In this document: positions 34,964 to 44,184 of the stretch, piece after piece
Layout of the letters: each line of letters begins with the position of its first letter
Position numbering within the stretch: the stretch's first letter is position 1
Assembly (NCBI RefSeq): GCF_017114995.1
Contig: NZ_JABXKL010000074.1
Span: 124,001 to 188,000, forward strand
DNA: 64,000 bases
Origin: Nostoc sp. NMS9
GTDB taxonomy: Bacteria; Cyanobacteriota; Cyanobacteriia; Cyanobacteriales; Nostocaceae
Direction of reading: 5' to 3'
Notes under the pieces: generated by a model
Database searches by the model: none
The model's input: only the letters and a program-made list of their open reading frames with translations
What the model was told of the DNA's origin: nothing
Translations under genes and position numbers: made by a program

Positions 34964-35190
34964 ACAGGTTTAAAATCAATACCAAAATTTCTTAACTCAA
35001 CCGTATTGGAACGAGAACCTTTGTTGCTATTTACTGGTAAATTTACTATATAAAAAACAGTAAAATTTATGCTTTATGTAGAATGTAGAAAAAATATATG
35101 AATATCAAGCCCACAGTCTTGACTAAAAATGTTTAAATATTTTTTATTTTATACTAAATTAATACTTTATCAAGCTTTTAAGAGGGTTTT

Positions 35191-35239
35191 GTAGTAATGA
35201 CTTTAGTGCTTAAAAAATAAGGACTAAAGTCATTACTAC
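35191..35239. repeat. 17-bp perfect inverted repeat, GTAGTAATGACTTTAGT family
   Basis: GTAGTAATGACTTTAGT (35191-35207) and its exact complement (35223-35239) enclose a 15-base A-rich loop. The arm resembles that of the cloverleaf-like element at 16112, so both belong to one dispersed family. The 608-bp gap holds no gene besides these hairpins. Confidence 0.65.
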
Positions 35240-35315
35240 GAGTTTACTTACCTATCAAGTTTTAGCAACAGCAGAATTAATTAGACGCTACAAATGCCAA
35301 CCTGAAATAATAAAC

Positions 35316-35337
35316 AAAAAACACCTTAATAAAGGTG
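35316..35337 (-). terminator. Intrinsic terminator of the minus-strand membrane protein gene
   Basis: On the minus strand, CACCTTTATTAAGGTG (from 35337 to 35322) forms a hairpin followed immediately by TTTTTTG. It is 51 bp after the stop at 35389. This is a standard rho-independent terminator layout. Confidence 0.75.
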
Positions 35338-35388
35338 CCTTTATTTAAAAATAAATAACATTTGATTTTTCAAATAATTATTTAGGAT

Positions 35389-36021
35389 TTAGGCATTGTA
35401 ATTGTTAGTACGAGGAGTACGAGCACCAGTTACAGCTCCAATCATTGAGGCTATTAAACCCAACAAAGAACCAAACACAAACCACCACAATCCCGAACGT
35501 ATATTAGCTGCCGTTTCACGAGCTTGTTGGGCACTTATGTTTGCTTGTGGTACATTAACACCACCTTGCTGTTGTACCTGGTTTATGACTTCTCCTGCGT
35601 TAGAAGCAGCAACACCAAAAGCACCAGATACTCCACTTGCTAAAAGCCATGAGCTAACTGCCAAAGTCGTTGCCCAAAGAATTGCGCCGTTAAGAAGAGC
35701 TGTATTGCGGTTCATCGGGCCACAAGCACGGGCTGTAACCCAACCACCAGTAAATAGGGAAATTAGTAAAGCGATAGTTGACCAAAGCCCCGCATTACCG
35801 GCAGCGTTAGGGGCAATTGTTCTAGGTGCACCTGAACCCGCAACTGTGCCTGCCGCAACCGCAGCAATGATAGAACTCAAAATTAATTGTGTAGCCAAAG
35901 AAACCAACAAACCAGCAATAATTGGCCCCCAGCGAACACGATCATGATATTCAGCTACTCTACCTGCTACCCCAGTATCAGTAGATATAACGTCATTGCC
36001 TGTCCGATTTACGTATGACAT
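35389..36021 (-). CDS. Four-helix membrane protein of unknown function
   Basis: A 210-residue protein with about four membrane segments: WGPIIAGLLVSLATQLILSS, LWSTIALLISLFTGGWVTA, LNGAILWATTLAVSSWLLAS and SGLWWFVFGSLLGLIASMIG. A polar loop (about 145-175) rich in Gln and Asn lies before the last helix. The N-terminal YHDRVRWGPIIAG and the TARACGP segment recall small cyanobacterial membrane proteins linked to envelope stress, but no function is established. It has its own terminator and no operon partner. Confidence 0.75.
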   Translation of the reverse strand: MSYVNRTGNDVISTDTGVAGRVAEYHDRVRWGPIIAGLLVSLATQLILSSIIAAVAAGTVAGSGAPRTIAPNAAGNAGLWSTIALLISLFTGGWVTARACGPMNRNTALLNGAILWATTLAVSSWLLASGVSGAFGVAASNAGEVINQVQQQGGVNVPQANISAQQARETAANIRSGLWWFVFGSLLGLIASMIGAVTGARTPRTNNYNA

Positions 36022-36337
36022 CGCTTATGTTCTCCAGTGCTGTTTCAGCAAAGTTCCTGCTCGGGTATATTCATCTTTATGCTTCAAATTAAATAACTAA
36101 ATGTTCTGTTTTAGTCTCTATCAATAGAAAGATTTAATAGGTCTATCTTTAGCTAGAAAAAAACAAACTTGATTTAATAATTTTTAATATATTTTAGTAC
36201 TTATTTATGTCTTATTTTCATATAAAAATTCTTAACTTAAAATACAACTATCAGAAAGTAGCTTTAACTATGTATGCAATTAGACTTAATCTAATTAAAA
36301 CTTTTTAATGATTGTCAAAAGTAAAAATTATCAAAAA

Positions 36338-36664
36338 CTAACGCATCCTCACAGCAGTGCCTGTGGCAGTAATCAGCAAAAGAACTCCTGACTGGTCAAG
36401 ATTTATTGTGCCAGTATCAATTTCAATCCCAATCACAGCATTTGCTCCTAAACGTTGTGCGCGTTGTTCTAATTCTTCTAATGCCTTGCGTTGACCCTGT
36501 TCAAATAGACGCTCATAGCTAGCAGTGCGTCCACCGATAATATCTCGAATACCAGCCAAAAAATCCCGCAAGAAATTGCTGCCGTAGACTACTTCTGCTG
36601 TCACAATGCCTAAATATGACTCAATCACGGCTCCTTGAATTACATCAGTGGTAGTTATAATCAT
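36338..36664 (-). CDS. YbjQ/UPF0145 family protein
   Basis: A 108-residue protein of the YbjQ family (UPF0145, sometimes called a heavy-metal-binding domain). Typical features are TTDVIQGAVIESYLGIVTAE, GRTASYERLFEQGQRKALEEL and the glycine-containing LGANAVIGIEIDTGTI. The C-terminus VLLLITATGTAVRMR completes the fold, which forms a pentameric barrel in solved members. The cellular role is unclear. The 316 bp between it and the upstream membrane protein gene are AT-rich and empty. Confidence 0.85.
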   Translation of the reverse strand: MIITTTDVIQGAVIESYLGIVTAEVVYGSNFLRDFLAGIRDIIGGRTASYERLFEQGQRKALEELEQRAQRLGANAVIGIEIDTGTINLDQSGVLLLITATGTAVRMR

Positions 36665-37317
36665 AAATTAACCTCGGATATGGGATACATCTTGATATTT
36701 ATTATTAAAGTATTTTGATAAATGCTTTAATAATTGTAACTCTTATTACAGAATACAGGTTTGATAAACATCCTCTCACACAATTTTAGATTGCACTTTG
36801 GGCTTTAGTGTTGTCCTAAACAGATTAATGGAATATTTTACAATTTAAATTTATCTTACCTTTGAATGACCATAAAAGGATGTAAATGCCTGGATGATAA
36901 CTTCTAAAAGGGTAGTATCAAGGATTAAAAATGTCAAAAAAAATTGGATACAGAGTCAGTAAATTCTGAAATGAAATAAAAATAGGAATAAATGTCAAAG
37001 CCTATAAGCTTGCTGCATCAGAATCTAGGTTTAAGTCAGATGCCTGTTGAGTGTTTCCGGGTAACACGTATAACTACTGATGAAAAAAGGTGTTATTTTG
37101 CTATAGTACTGGTTTATATGTAGAGTACTTTTACCTGCTCCTCGATCGCTTACACTTCATCCTTCAGTAAAAACTCTGTTATGTACTGCTAAATGTAAAG
37201 GAAAGGAAAATGAACTATTAACATCTTAATCAATACGAAGAAATACAGTTTTCAAAAGTCCATATTTTTGTTTTAATGTACAAGAAAAAAGTCCTCTAAA
37301 ATTTCAGGAAATTTACT
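36665..37317. other. Intergenic region, nothing recognised
   Basis: The 653 bp upstream of both the YbjQ gene and the TPR gene are AT-rich. I find no coding frame, hairpin or repeat that I can support. The last 70 bases should hold the TPR gene promoter. Confidence 0.4.
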
Positions 37318-37998
37318 GTGTACAAGCCAACATCATTCGTGTTTAGTGTGGTGTTACTAGGATGTTTTACTCTGACCATACCTTCAGTAGCTCAGGCTCA
37401 GGTATTAGTGGCGCAAGCCAAAAACCCAGAGTTAAAGCAATTACTGGAGGAAGGACGGAGGTTAGTGAATGCCGGGGATTATGGTGGTGCGATCGCTGTT
37501 TATCAGCAAGCAGCTAGTATAGATCCGAAGAATGCTAAAATCCATTCAGGTATTGGGTATTTATACGCTCAACAGGGAAATTACCAGGCAGCATTAACAG
37601 CTTATCGTCGGGCGATCGGTATCAACCCTAACAATAGTGATTTTTACTACGCTGTGGGTTACATCAAAGCCAATTTGGGCGACACACGTGGGGCAAAGGA
37701 AGGTTATCGTCGTGCCATACAGCTGAACCGTAACAACGTCAACGCCTATTTAGGATTGGCTGTGACCCAATCGCGTATGGGAGACTATTCTGCTGCTACC
37801 TGGGCATACCAACAAGCAATCGATTTGGATAAAAACAACGCCCAGACTTATGAGTTGATGGGTTCGATGTATAAACAACGACGACAAGCCAAACAAGCAA
37901 ACAGCCTGCTTCAGAAAGCCCGTGACTTGTACAAGCGGCGCAATGACTCAGATGGCGTAGAAAGGGTAGAAGCCATGCTAAGGCAGTTAGGAGGATGA
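37318..37998 (+). CDS. Exported TPR repeat protein
   Basis: A 226-residue protein with an N-terminal signal peptide (TSFVFSVVLLGCFTLTIPSVAQA), so it is probably periplasmic. About five TPR motifs follow, for example VNAGDYGGAIAVYQQAASID, AKIHSGIGYLYAQQGNYQAA and FYYAVGYIKANLGDTRGAK. The GTG start at 37318 has AGGAA upstream at suitable spacing. The C-terminal helix KARDLYKRRNDSDGVERVEAM closes the array. Its stop lies 2 bp from the stop of the convergent ABC ATPase gene. Confidence 0.85.
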   Translation: MYKPTSFVFSVVLLGCFTLTIPSVAQAQVLVAQAKNPELKQLLEEGRRLVNAGDYGGAIAVYQQAASIDPKNAKIHSGIGYLYAQQGNYQAALTAYRRAIGINPNNSDFYYAVGYIKANLGDTRGAKEGYRRAIQLNRNNVNAYLGLAVTQSRMGDYSAATWAYQQAIDLDKNNAQTYELMGSMYKQRRQAKQANSLLQKARDLYKRRNDSDGVERVEAMLRQLGG

Positions 37999-38000
37999 GG

Positions 38001-38903
38001 TTAATCTAACTGGCGTCCCGTTAATTCTACAAAAATATCTTCCAGATTAGAGGGACGCACCATCATTCCGGTTTTATCGGGCTGTTTATTCAAGTAGATA
38101 TTTGCTGCTTCCAAGGATGGGAAAAACAGATATTCCCAATTACGAGCGCCATCACTTCCCACATTAGATATACCTAATTGTTTCATCACCAAACCTTCAC
38201 CGTGAGCAGAACGCAGCTGTTGTAAAGTTCCCAAAGAAATCAGCTTACCGCTATCCATAATACCGATGCGTCCTGGCTTGGTAGAACCAAAGGCATCGCA
38301 CAAAAATTCGACCTCATCCATATAATGGGTCGTCAGTAGCATCGTCATCCCTTGTTTATTTAAATCCCGAATAATTTCCCAGAGGCGTCGCCTGGTCTGG
38401 GGGTCTAGTCCTACTGTTGGTTCATCCAAAAACAAAATTTGCGGTTGATGCAATAAAGCTCTCGCAATCTGCAACCGTCGTTTCATACCCCCAGACAGGG
38501 TTTTTACCAAATCATCACGTTTTTGTGCTAGCTCAACATACTCTAGCCATTGATTAATCAATTTTTGTCGCTGCGGGTTACTAATGTGATGTAGTCTCCC
38601 ATGCAGTTCCATATTTTCCCAGACGGTTAAATCGTTATCCACACTGACCTGTTGCAAGACTACGCCAATACTCTGTTTTGCCAACGTTGCTTGGCTTATC
38701 ACATCATATCCACCTACTTCTATGCGTCCTTGGGACGGTTTCGTGAGTGTAGTCAGCATCCGAATTGTAGTTGATTTACCCGCACCGTTTGGGCCAAGTA
38801 GAGCAAATATCTCCCCCGCTTCAATTTGGAATGACAGGTCATTAACTACAGGTACATTGTTGTAAAACTTGTAGACATTTTCTAGAAAGACAGCAGCAGT
38901 CAC
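38001..38903 (-). CDS. ABC-2 type transporter ATPase (DrrA-like)
   Basis: A 300-residue ABC ATPase. Walker A is GPNGAGKST, the Q-loop is in IGVVLQQVSVD, the signature is LSGGMKRRLQIARAL, Walker B is ILFLDEPTVGLD, and the H-loop is LLTTHYMDE. The C-terminal PSNLEDIFVELTGRQL resembles DrrA/NodI-type drug or polysaccharide exporters. No permease gene is adjacent, so the partner is elsewhere. The GTG start sits in repeat-like DNA (CGGAGCGAAGCGAC just upstream), which also supplies the GGAG ribosome site. Confidence 0.88.
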   Translation of the reverse strand: MTAAVFLENVYKFYNNVPVVNDLSFQIEAGEIFALLGPNGAGKSTTIRMLTTLTKPSQGRIEVGGYDVISQATLAKQSIGVVLQQVSVDNDLTVWENMELHGRLHHISNPQRQKLINQWLEYVELAQKRDDLVKTLSGGMKRRLQIARALLHQPQILFLDEPTVGLDPQTRRRLWEIIRDLNKQGMTMLLTTHYMDEVEFLCDAFGSTKPGRIGIMDSGKLISLGTLQQLRSAHGEGLVMKQLGISNVGSDGARNWEYLFFPSLEAANIYLNKQPDKTGMMVRPSNLEDIFVELTGRQLD

Positions 38904-38944
38904 GTCGCTTCGCTCCGAATTAAAAATTAAAAATTAAAAATTAA
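38900..38944. repeat. AATTAAA heptamer run and GCGAAGC hairpin upstream of the ABC ATPase gene
   Basis: GTCGCTTCGCTCCG is followed by about four AATTAAA units. The block overlaps the GTG start and ribosome-binding site of the minus-strand ATPase gene. This is a heptamer tandem repeat of the kind found at 29762 and 55199. Confidence 0.65.
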
Positions 38945-39152
38945 CAAGCTCATAAATAAATTTAGTTGCTCTGTATCCTTTTCTGCTTCGGTCATGGATA
39001 AATTTGCTCTTAATAAAGACTACCATTCTAATTACATCAAACTAAATATATTTTATTAACCGTTAGATAACTCAATCTTTACTTGTTGATATAAGAACGT
39101 GTGGTAAACACTTATCCTGTAATACTTTAGTTTAAGGTTGCTATTATTTAGT

Positions 39153-40754
39153 ATGAAATTGCATCACCCATTGAAGCTAAATCGGCGTCAGTTTTTGCTA
39201 CGTTCAGCTATCACAGCCGGTGGAATTATTTCCACAAACCTTGTAGCCAAATCACCAGTTTTTGGCGAAGCACCTGCAATTATCACCTCTGATAAAATGC
39301 GTCCTGACATACCTTATGGTGTAGCTAGCGGAGATATATCTAACGATAGCATTGTCATCTGGAGTCGGAGCGATCGCCCCACCAAAATGATCGTAGAATA
39401 TTCTACCAGCGAATCTTTTAGAAATGTGCAACGAGTTGTCGGGCCTAATGCTTTAAAAAATAGCGACTTTACAGCACGACTTTATCTGAGGAACCTGCCA
39501 CCAGACCAAAAATTATTTTATCGGGTGATTTTCCAAGATTTAGATTATCAGCGTACTTGCAGCGCTCCTTTTTATGGTACTTTCCGAACTCCCCCCAAAT
39601 CTGGACGAGATGTATTCTTTGTTTGGGGTGGCGACACCGCCGGTCAAGGATGGGGGATTAATCCTGATTTTGGTGGGATGAAAATTTACGAAACCATGCG
39701 CCAACTTCATCCCGACTTTTTTATTCATTCTGGCGACAATATTTATGCTGATGGCCCCATTCAATCAGAAGTGACTTTAGACGACGGCACTATTTGGAAA
39801 AACATCACTACACTAGAAAAATCCAAAGTAGCAGAAACTCTCACAGAATTTCGTGGCAACTATATTTACAATTTGCTGGATAAAAACATCAAGCGTTTCA
39901 ATGCTGAAGTTCCCATATTGGCACAGTGGGACGACCACGAAACAAGAAACAATTGGTATCCTGGGCAAATTATCGTCAACGATGACCGTTATACAGTTAA
40001 GGATGTTAACTTGCTAGCCGAAAGAGCAAGACAAGCATTTTTAGAATATTTGCCTATTGGATATGAAAGCAATAATCCAGATAAAGCGAAAATTTATCGC
40101 TCTTTCAACTATGGCCCATTATTAGACATTTTCATGTTGGATGAGCGCACCTACCGGGGACCAAACTCCCCTAATAATCAGCCAGTACCAAGTAAAAAAA
40201 CAGATTTTTTGAGCAGAAAACAAGTGCAATGGTTGAAAAGGCAATTGCTATCATCAAAAGCGACATGGAAAGTTATTGCTAGTGATATGCCTTTGGGGCT
40301 GATAGTTCCAGACGGTAGCACAGATTTTGAAGCTTGGGCTAATGGAGATGGTCCAGCATTAGGAAGAGAACTAGAACTTGCCGATTTACTACGATTTATC
40401 AAAAACAAGAATATCCAGAATGTTGTTTGGTTAACTGCTGATGTACATTACGCAGCAGCCCACTATTACAACCCCGCCAAAGCTCAGTTTACCGACTTCA
40501 AGCCTTTTTGGGAGTTTGTTGCTGGGCCGCTTAACTCTGGCACATTTGGGCCAAACGAATTAGAAAATACTTTTGGGCCACAATTGATATTTCAAAGCAT
40601 TCCTCCAGGTACAAAAGCAAATCGACCGCCAAGTGAAGGTTTGCAATTCTTTGGAGGAGTTAAAATTGATGGAAATACAAAGGTGATGACGGTAACATTG
40701 CGTAACTTGGCTGGGAAGACTGTTTACAGTGTAGATTTACCGCCAGAAAAATAA
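39153..40754 (+). CDS. phoD: PhoD-like alkaline phosphatase, Tat-exported
   Basis: A 533-residue PhoD-family phosphatase/phosphodiesterase that releases phosphate outside the cytoplasm using Ca2+ and Fe3+. The Tat signal is LNRRQFLLRSAITAGG (Arg11-Arg12). Catalytic and metal segments include VFFVWGGDTAGQG, FFIHSGDNIYADGP, AQWDDHETRNNW and WLTADVHYAAAHYYN. ATG 39153 is preferred over an upstream in-frame TTG. I saw no clear Pho box upstream. The following operon is not functionally related. Confidence 0.9.
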   Translation: MKLHHPLKLNRRQFLLRSAITAGGIISTNLVAKSPVFGEAPAIITSDKMRPDIPYGVASGDISNDSIVIWSRSDRPTKMIVEYSTSESFRNVQRVVGPNALKNSDFTARLYLRNLPPDQKLFYRVIFQDLDYQRTCSAPFYGTFRTPPKSGRDVFFVWGGDTAGQGWGINPDFGGMKIYETMRQLHPDFFIHSGDNIYADGPIQSEVTLDDGTIWKNITTLEKSKVAETLTEFRGNYIYNLLDKNIKRFNAEVPILAQWDDHETRNNWYPGQIIVNDDRYTVKDVNLLAERARQAFLEYLPIGYESNNPDKAKIYRSFNYGPLLDIFMLDERTYRGPNSPNNQPVPSKKTDFLSRKQVQWLKRQLLSSKATWKVIASDMPLGLIVPDGSTDFEAWANGDGPALGRELELADLLRFIKNKNIQNVVWLTADVHYAAAHYYNPAKAQFTDFKPFWEFVAGPLNSGTFGPNELENTFGPQLIFQSIPPGTKANRPPSEGLQFFGGVKIDGNTKVMTVTLRNLAGKTVYSVDLPPEK

Positions 40755-40921
40755 ATCGCCAAAATCATAGTGAGATGTAGCCAGTTAGATAGAGTAATTA
40801 CGCAATTTTTTACTTTGTCTGCTGGCTTTGTTGTTTTTGGTGAGATTTTGAAGGATGAAAAATTTGTGCGATCGCTATTGGTAGGAGCTAAATTTAAGTA
40901 GGTAGAGTTTTGGAGTTGATC

Positions 40922-42301
40922 ATGCTTAAGCAACTCATCTTAGAAAACTGGAAAAGTTTCCGTTATGCAGAGCTTCCACTTGACCCTTTGACTGTTCTGA
41001 TTGGTACAAATGCAAGTGGTAAGTCTAATGTGGTTGAAACGTTAGAGTTGCTCAAAAGAATCGTTAGAGGTGAGGATATTGAAGTAGCTTTAGAAGGAAA
41101 TAAAACTCTTTCCTCCATTCGAGGCGGTGTTGAATGGGCTGCTCTTAAACCAGAAACTCAATTTATATTAAAACTACTAGTTCAAGGTGAAGATGACAAT
41201 ACAGATTATTTTTATAGTATTACAGTACAGACTAAACCAGATGTTCATATTGTCCAAGAATCTCTTGAGATACAAAAAATTTCATCAAATTCTCAGAGTA
41301 ATTATGAAAAGTTAATCAATAATAATCTATTAACTCATAAATCATATTTGTCAGAAGTTAACTACTTATTTGCACAAGGGAAAAAGGAACATGATAACTT
41401 GAAGCTAAAACTTAGTAAGTTACATAATGCCAACCAAGAGTTATTACAAAAAGTTAATATACTAAAAGAAAAAATAACTAATAATGAGGTAAAATTTGAA
41501 GTAATTATTGAAAAAATAGAAGATGTCAAGAAACAAACAAATGATTTAATTGAAAGAAACTATGAAGATGATGATAACTTTAATTTACTTAGTAATTATC
41601 TCGACATAATAAATATTATAATTAATAAAATTAGTAGTATTTTTATATTAAATCCCGTTCCTTCTACGATGCGCGATTATTCACGCTTATCTGACATCTT
41701 AGAAAGCGATGGTTCTAATATTGCTGGTGTACTAGCAGCATTGGATGGTGAACAAAAAGCCGAAGTCGAATCAACTCTATCAGCCTACATCAGAGATTTC
41801 CCTGAAGGCGATATTAAAACAGTATTTGCAGAACCAATTGGTAGACTTAAAACTGATGCGATGCTTTACTGTGAAGAAGAATGGAAGCCTGGAGAGATGA
41901 CACTAATAGATGCTAGAAGTATGTCAGATGGAACTCTCCGCTTTCTAGCAATTCTCACAGCACTACTAACTAGACCAGAAGGTAGTCAACTAGTAATTGA
42001 AGAAATAGATAATGGTCTTCATCCCTCACGTGCAGAATTGCTGGTAAGAATACTGCGAGAAATTGGTAGCAAAAGAAAAATTGATATTTTAATAACTACT
42101 CATAATCCAGCTTTACTTGATGCTTTAGGGCCAGAGATAGTTCCTTTTGTGGTTGTCGCACACCGCGATAAAGAAACTGGAGAAAGCAAACTTACACTTT
42201 TAGAAGATATTGATAATTTCTCTAAACTATTTGCATCATATTCTTTGGGCGATATGACAACTAAGGGTGCAATTGAAAGAAGCCTTTCTCGTAATGAATA
42301 G
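40922..42301 (+). CDS. AAA/SMC-like ATPase (AAA_21 type) of a two-gene locus
   Basis: A 459-residue ATPase of the OLD/RecF-like AAA group. Walker A is GTNASGKSN (28-36), there is a signature-like SMSDGTLRFLAILTALL, and Walker B is LVIEEIDNGLHPS (about 355-367) with a following TTHNPALLDAL. A coiled-coil or helical insertion (about 150-240) is more AT-rich than the flanks. ATG 40922 with GGAG upstream is the start. The next gene begins 8 bp after the stop and encodes a PIN-like protein. Such ATPases often control an effector nuclease in anti-phage or toxin systems; that role is inferred. Confidence 0.8.
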   Translation: MLKQLILENWKSFRYAELPLDPLTVLIGTNASGKSNVVETLELLKRIVRGEDIEVALEGNKTLSSIRGGVEWAALKPETQFILKLLVQGEDDNTDYFYSITVQTKPDVHIVQESLEIQKISSNSQSNYEKLINNNLLTHKSYLSEVNYLFAQGKKEHDNLKLKLSKLHNANQELLQKVNILKEKITNNEVKFEVIIEKIEDVKKQTNDLIERNYEDDDNFNLLSNYLDIINIIINKISSIFILNPVPSTMRDYSRLSDILESDGSNIAGVLAALDGEQKAEVESTLSAYIRDFPEGDIKTVFAEPIGRLKTDAMLYCEEEWKPGEMTLIDARSMSDGTLRFLAILTALLTRPEGSQLVIEEIDNGLHPSRAELLVRILREIGSKRKIDILITTHNPALLDALGPEIVPFVVVAHRDKETGESKLTLLEDIDNFSKLFASYSLGDMTTKGAIERSLSRNE

Positions 42302-42309
42302 TTACTAAT

Positions 42310-43049
42310 ATGAGAAAGGTGCTACTCATCGATACATCGCTTTTATGCGTTTGGTTAAAAGTTCCAGGTAGAGAAACTGCTGGTAATAATGAATGGGATT
42401 TTGAGCGTGTAAATCAAAAAATCCAGGTAGAAATCGCCAAATCAACAACGCTGGTACTACCTTTAGCTGCTGTTATAGAAACAGGTAATCACATTGCACA
42501 GGCTAAAACAGCAAATTCAGAAAGTAAACGTATAGCATCTGAAAAATTTGCCGAAATTATGACTTATGCAGCTGATGAAACCACACCTTGGGCTAAGTTC
42601 CGTGAGCAAATTGTTCTTTGGGAGGAGGAAGAATTGAAAAACTTACAGAACCAGCCCTTTCAAGGTGAGCATCTGTACTATCCAAGTTTTTACGGCATTT
42701 CAGGCATCGGTTGGAATTGAGCAAAGAATCTATGCATTAAACTCCAAATTTTTCGACTGTAAATTAAGCGATCGCAATCGCCAAAATCCCAAAATTGGGT
42801 TAAAAACATCATTTATTTTATAGTACAAACGTTCACCTTGAAAGGGCTAGTTCTGACTTAGCCGCTAAATTCCCCAATCAAGCTGTAGAAAAGACTTCTA
42901 TGGGTGATGCTAGTATTGTCATCTTGGGTTGGCACTATTACCAAAAAGGTTTCCATGTAGAATTTTTGACTGATGATGACAAGCTAAAATCTCAAGAACC
43001 ACCTCCACCACAGCCACCTACACGCCGAAGCAGCCGAACAAAAGCATAA
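42310..43049 (+). pseudogene. PIN-like effector gene split by a MITE
   Basis: The frame from ATG 42310 (MRKVLLIDTSLLCVWLKVPG) runs 112 codons to 42645, enters a 210-bp inserted element and ends in a new stop at 42720 (a 136-residue hybrid). Removing 42646-42855 and one copy of ACTTA joins it in frame to AAKFPNQAVEKTSMGDASIV and a stop at 43049, restoring 174 residues. Asp8, Glu57 (AVIETGN) and Asp128 (MGDAS) fit the acidic site of a PIN nuclease. The tail is Pro-rich then basic. It forms an operon with the ATPase upstream. The truncated hybrid lacks the third acid and is probably inactive. Confidence 0.75.
42646..42855. mobile_element. 210-bp MITE with 23-bp terminal inverted repeats and ACTTA target duplication
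   Basis: The left end CAGAACCAGCCCTTTCAAGG (from 42646) is matched in reverse complement by the right end ending TAGTTCTG at 42855. There is one mismatch in 23 bp, and partial pairing continues further inward (TGTACTAT). ACTTA is duplicated at 42641-42645 and 42856-42860. The element has no transposase, contains a HIP1 octamer, and interrupts the PIN-like gene. Confidence 0.85.
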
Positions 43050-43103
43050 AATATCCTTGAGCGATTACTATTTACCCAAAATAGAGGTTTTTTAACTAAC
43101 TTG

Positions 43104-43320
43104 TCAGGAATTAAGTTGCATCGGAATTGTAATAATAAATTCAGTTCCTTCTTTTACAGTAGATATACATTGCAGTTGACCACAATGTTTTTCCACAACA
43201 ATTTGATAGCTGATAAATAGCCCTAATCCAGTGCCTTTACCGACGGGTTTAGTAGTGAAGAAGGGGTCAAATAATCGCTTTTGTATATCCTTGGGAATTC
43301 CAGTACCATTATCGACTAAT
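43104..43320 (-). pseudogene. C-terminal relic of a sensor histidine kinase
   Basis: The minus strand encodes DNGTGIPKDIQKRLFDPFFT, TKPVGKGTGLGLFISYQIVV and EKHCGQLQC, ending GTEFIITIPMQLNS before a stop at 43104. This is the final part of a HATPase domain (G1 and G2 boxes), most similar in the window to the end of the kinase at 10695. No start codon, N-box or HisKA domain precedes it, so about 70 codons remain of a lost gene. Confidence 0.75.
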
Positions 43321-43368
43321 CACTAGTGACTCCCCTGGATGGGGAGTTATTTAATATCAGTTAGCTAG

Positions 43369-44037
43369 CTAAAATGAAATTGGTACATTTTTAAATGCGG
43401 CTGTATCTGGCACAAAAATGTCTAAATTATTGATACCATCGGGAACTCTTAGCCAGATATAAGCATCTGCGGAGGCTTGTGGACGTACTTGGAACAAAGA
43501 AACACTTCCTGTTGAGCGATTAAGAGCAACTCCTTTGTAGGTTACGCTAGTGTCAGGATTGCGGGCTGTTGTACTAGCAACCGATATAATATCGCTACCA
43601 ACAACTCCGTCTGTGGCAAGGCGACGAATACGCATTTGCAGATTTACCACATCACGGTTTCCAGTTTCTGGATCTTTAATTCGTTTTGCTGAAAGTAACT
43701 CAACTTCTGCCTTTTTGCCAAAAGCAGGCTGCACAAATTGACCAGGGCTAATTGCTGAAATTGTCGCACTAGCTGGAGATGGTGAGGCCGTTGCTTGTGG
43801 AGAAGTTGTAGCTGTAGGACTTGGCACTTGAGTAGGAATGCTGCTACTGACGACTGTATTAGTAGCATTTAGTGTCTCCCGTAACGTGAAAACTTCATAA
43901 GCTACATAGCCGCTACATCCCAAAGCCAAAGTAGAGAGTAATACAGCTACACCAGATAAAAATGTACTCACACCGTTGCCTCGATTTCGTGTTTCTGTAT
44001 ATGCAGGTTGACTTACGTTTCTATTTTGTAATCCCAT
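43369..44037 (-). CDS. Membrane-anchored protein with Ser/Thr/Pro-rich linker, function unknown
   Basis: A 222-residue protein. A cytoplasmic N-terminus of about 22 residues is followed by one membrane helix (FLSGVAVLLSTLALGCSGYVAYEV). A Ser/Thr/Pro/Ala-rich linker spans about 60-95, then an exported beta-rich domain with VELLSAKRIKDPETGNRDVV and IWLRVPDGINNLDIFVPD. The outer domain resembles small DUF4352-like immunoglobulin folds in layout, but I cannot assign a family. A 7-bp hairpin (43329-43347) lies just past its stop. It is divergent from dacB, so a cell-envelope role is possible. Confidence 0.7.
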   Translation of the reverse strand: MGLQNRNVSQPAYTETRNRGNGVSTFLSGVAVLLSTLALGCSGYVAYEVFTLRETLNATNTVVSSSIPTQVPSPTATTSPQATASPSPASATISAISPGQFVQPAFGKKAEVELLSAKRIKDPETGNRDVVNLQMRIRRLATDGVVGSDIISVASTTARNPDTSVTYKGVALNRSTGSVSLFQVRPQASADAYIWLRVPDGINNLDIFVPDTAAFKNVPISF

Positions 44038-44184
44038 AAATTATGTTTGTGCGATCGCCTATATATGAAACATGTGAACATCTTCCTTATACTAATTAAG
44101 TAACTTTACTGAGCCAATTCTTCTTTCTCCGGAAAGAAATTGTTCGCAAGGTAAAAATATCTGTCTTTAGGATAAGAAAAATTG

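Noticed and set aside
35402..35947. 181-codon + strand frame opposite the four-helix membrane protein
   Set aside because: It is the antisense of a gene with clear membrane segments and a proper terminator; its own sequence has no recognisable domain and biased composition.
42310..42720. Treating the 136-codon frame as an intact small gene
   Set aside because: Its last 24 codons lie inside a MITE; the true gene continues after the element and needs the excision to restore its frame.
43329..43347. ACTCCCC/GGGGAGT hairpin considered as a strong terminator
   Set aside because: The stem is only seven base pairs and no T-run follows on the minus strand, so it is mentioned only as a possible signal.
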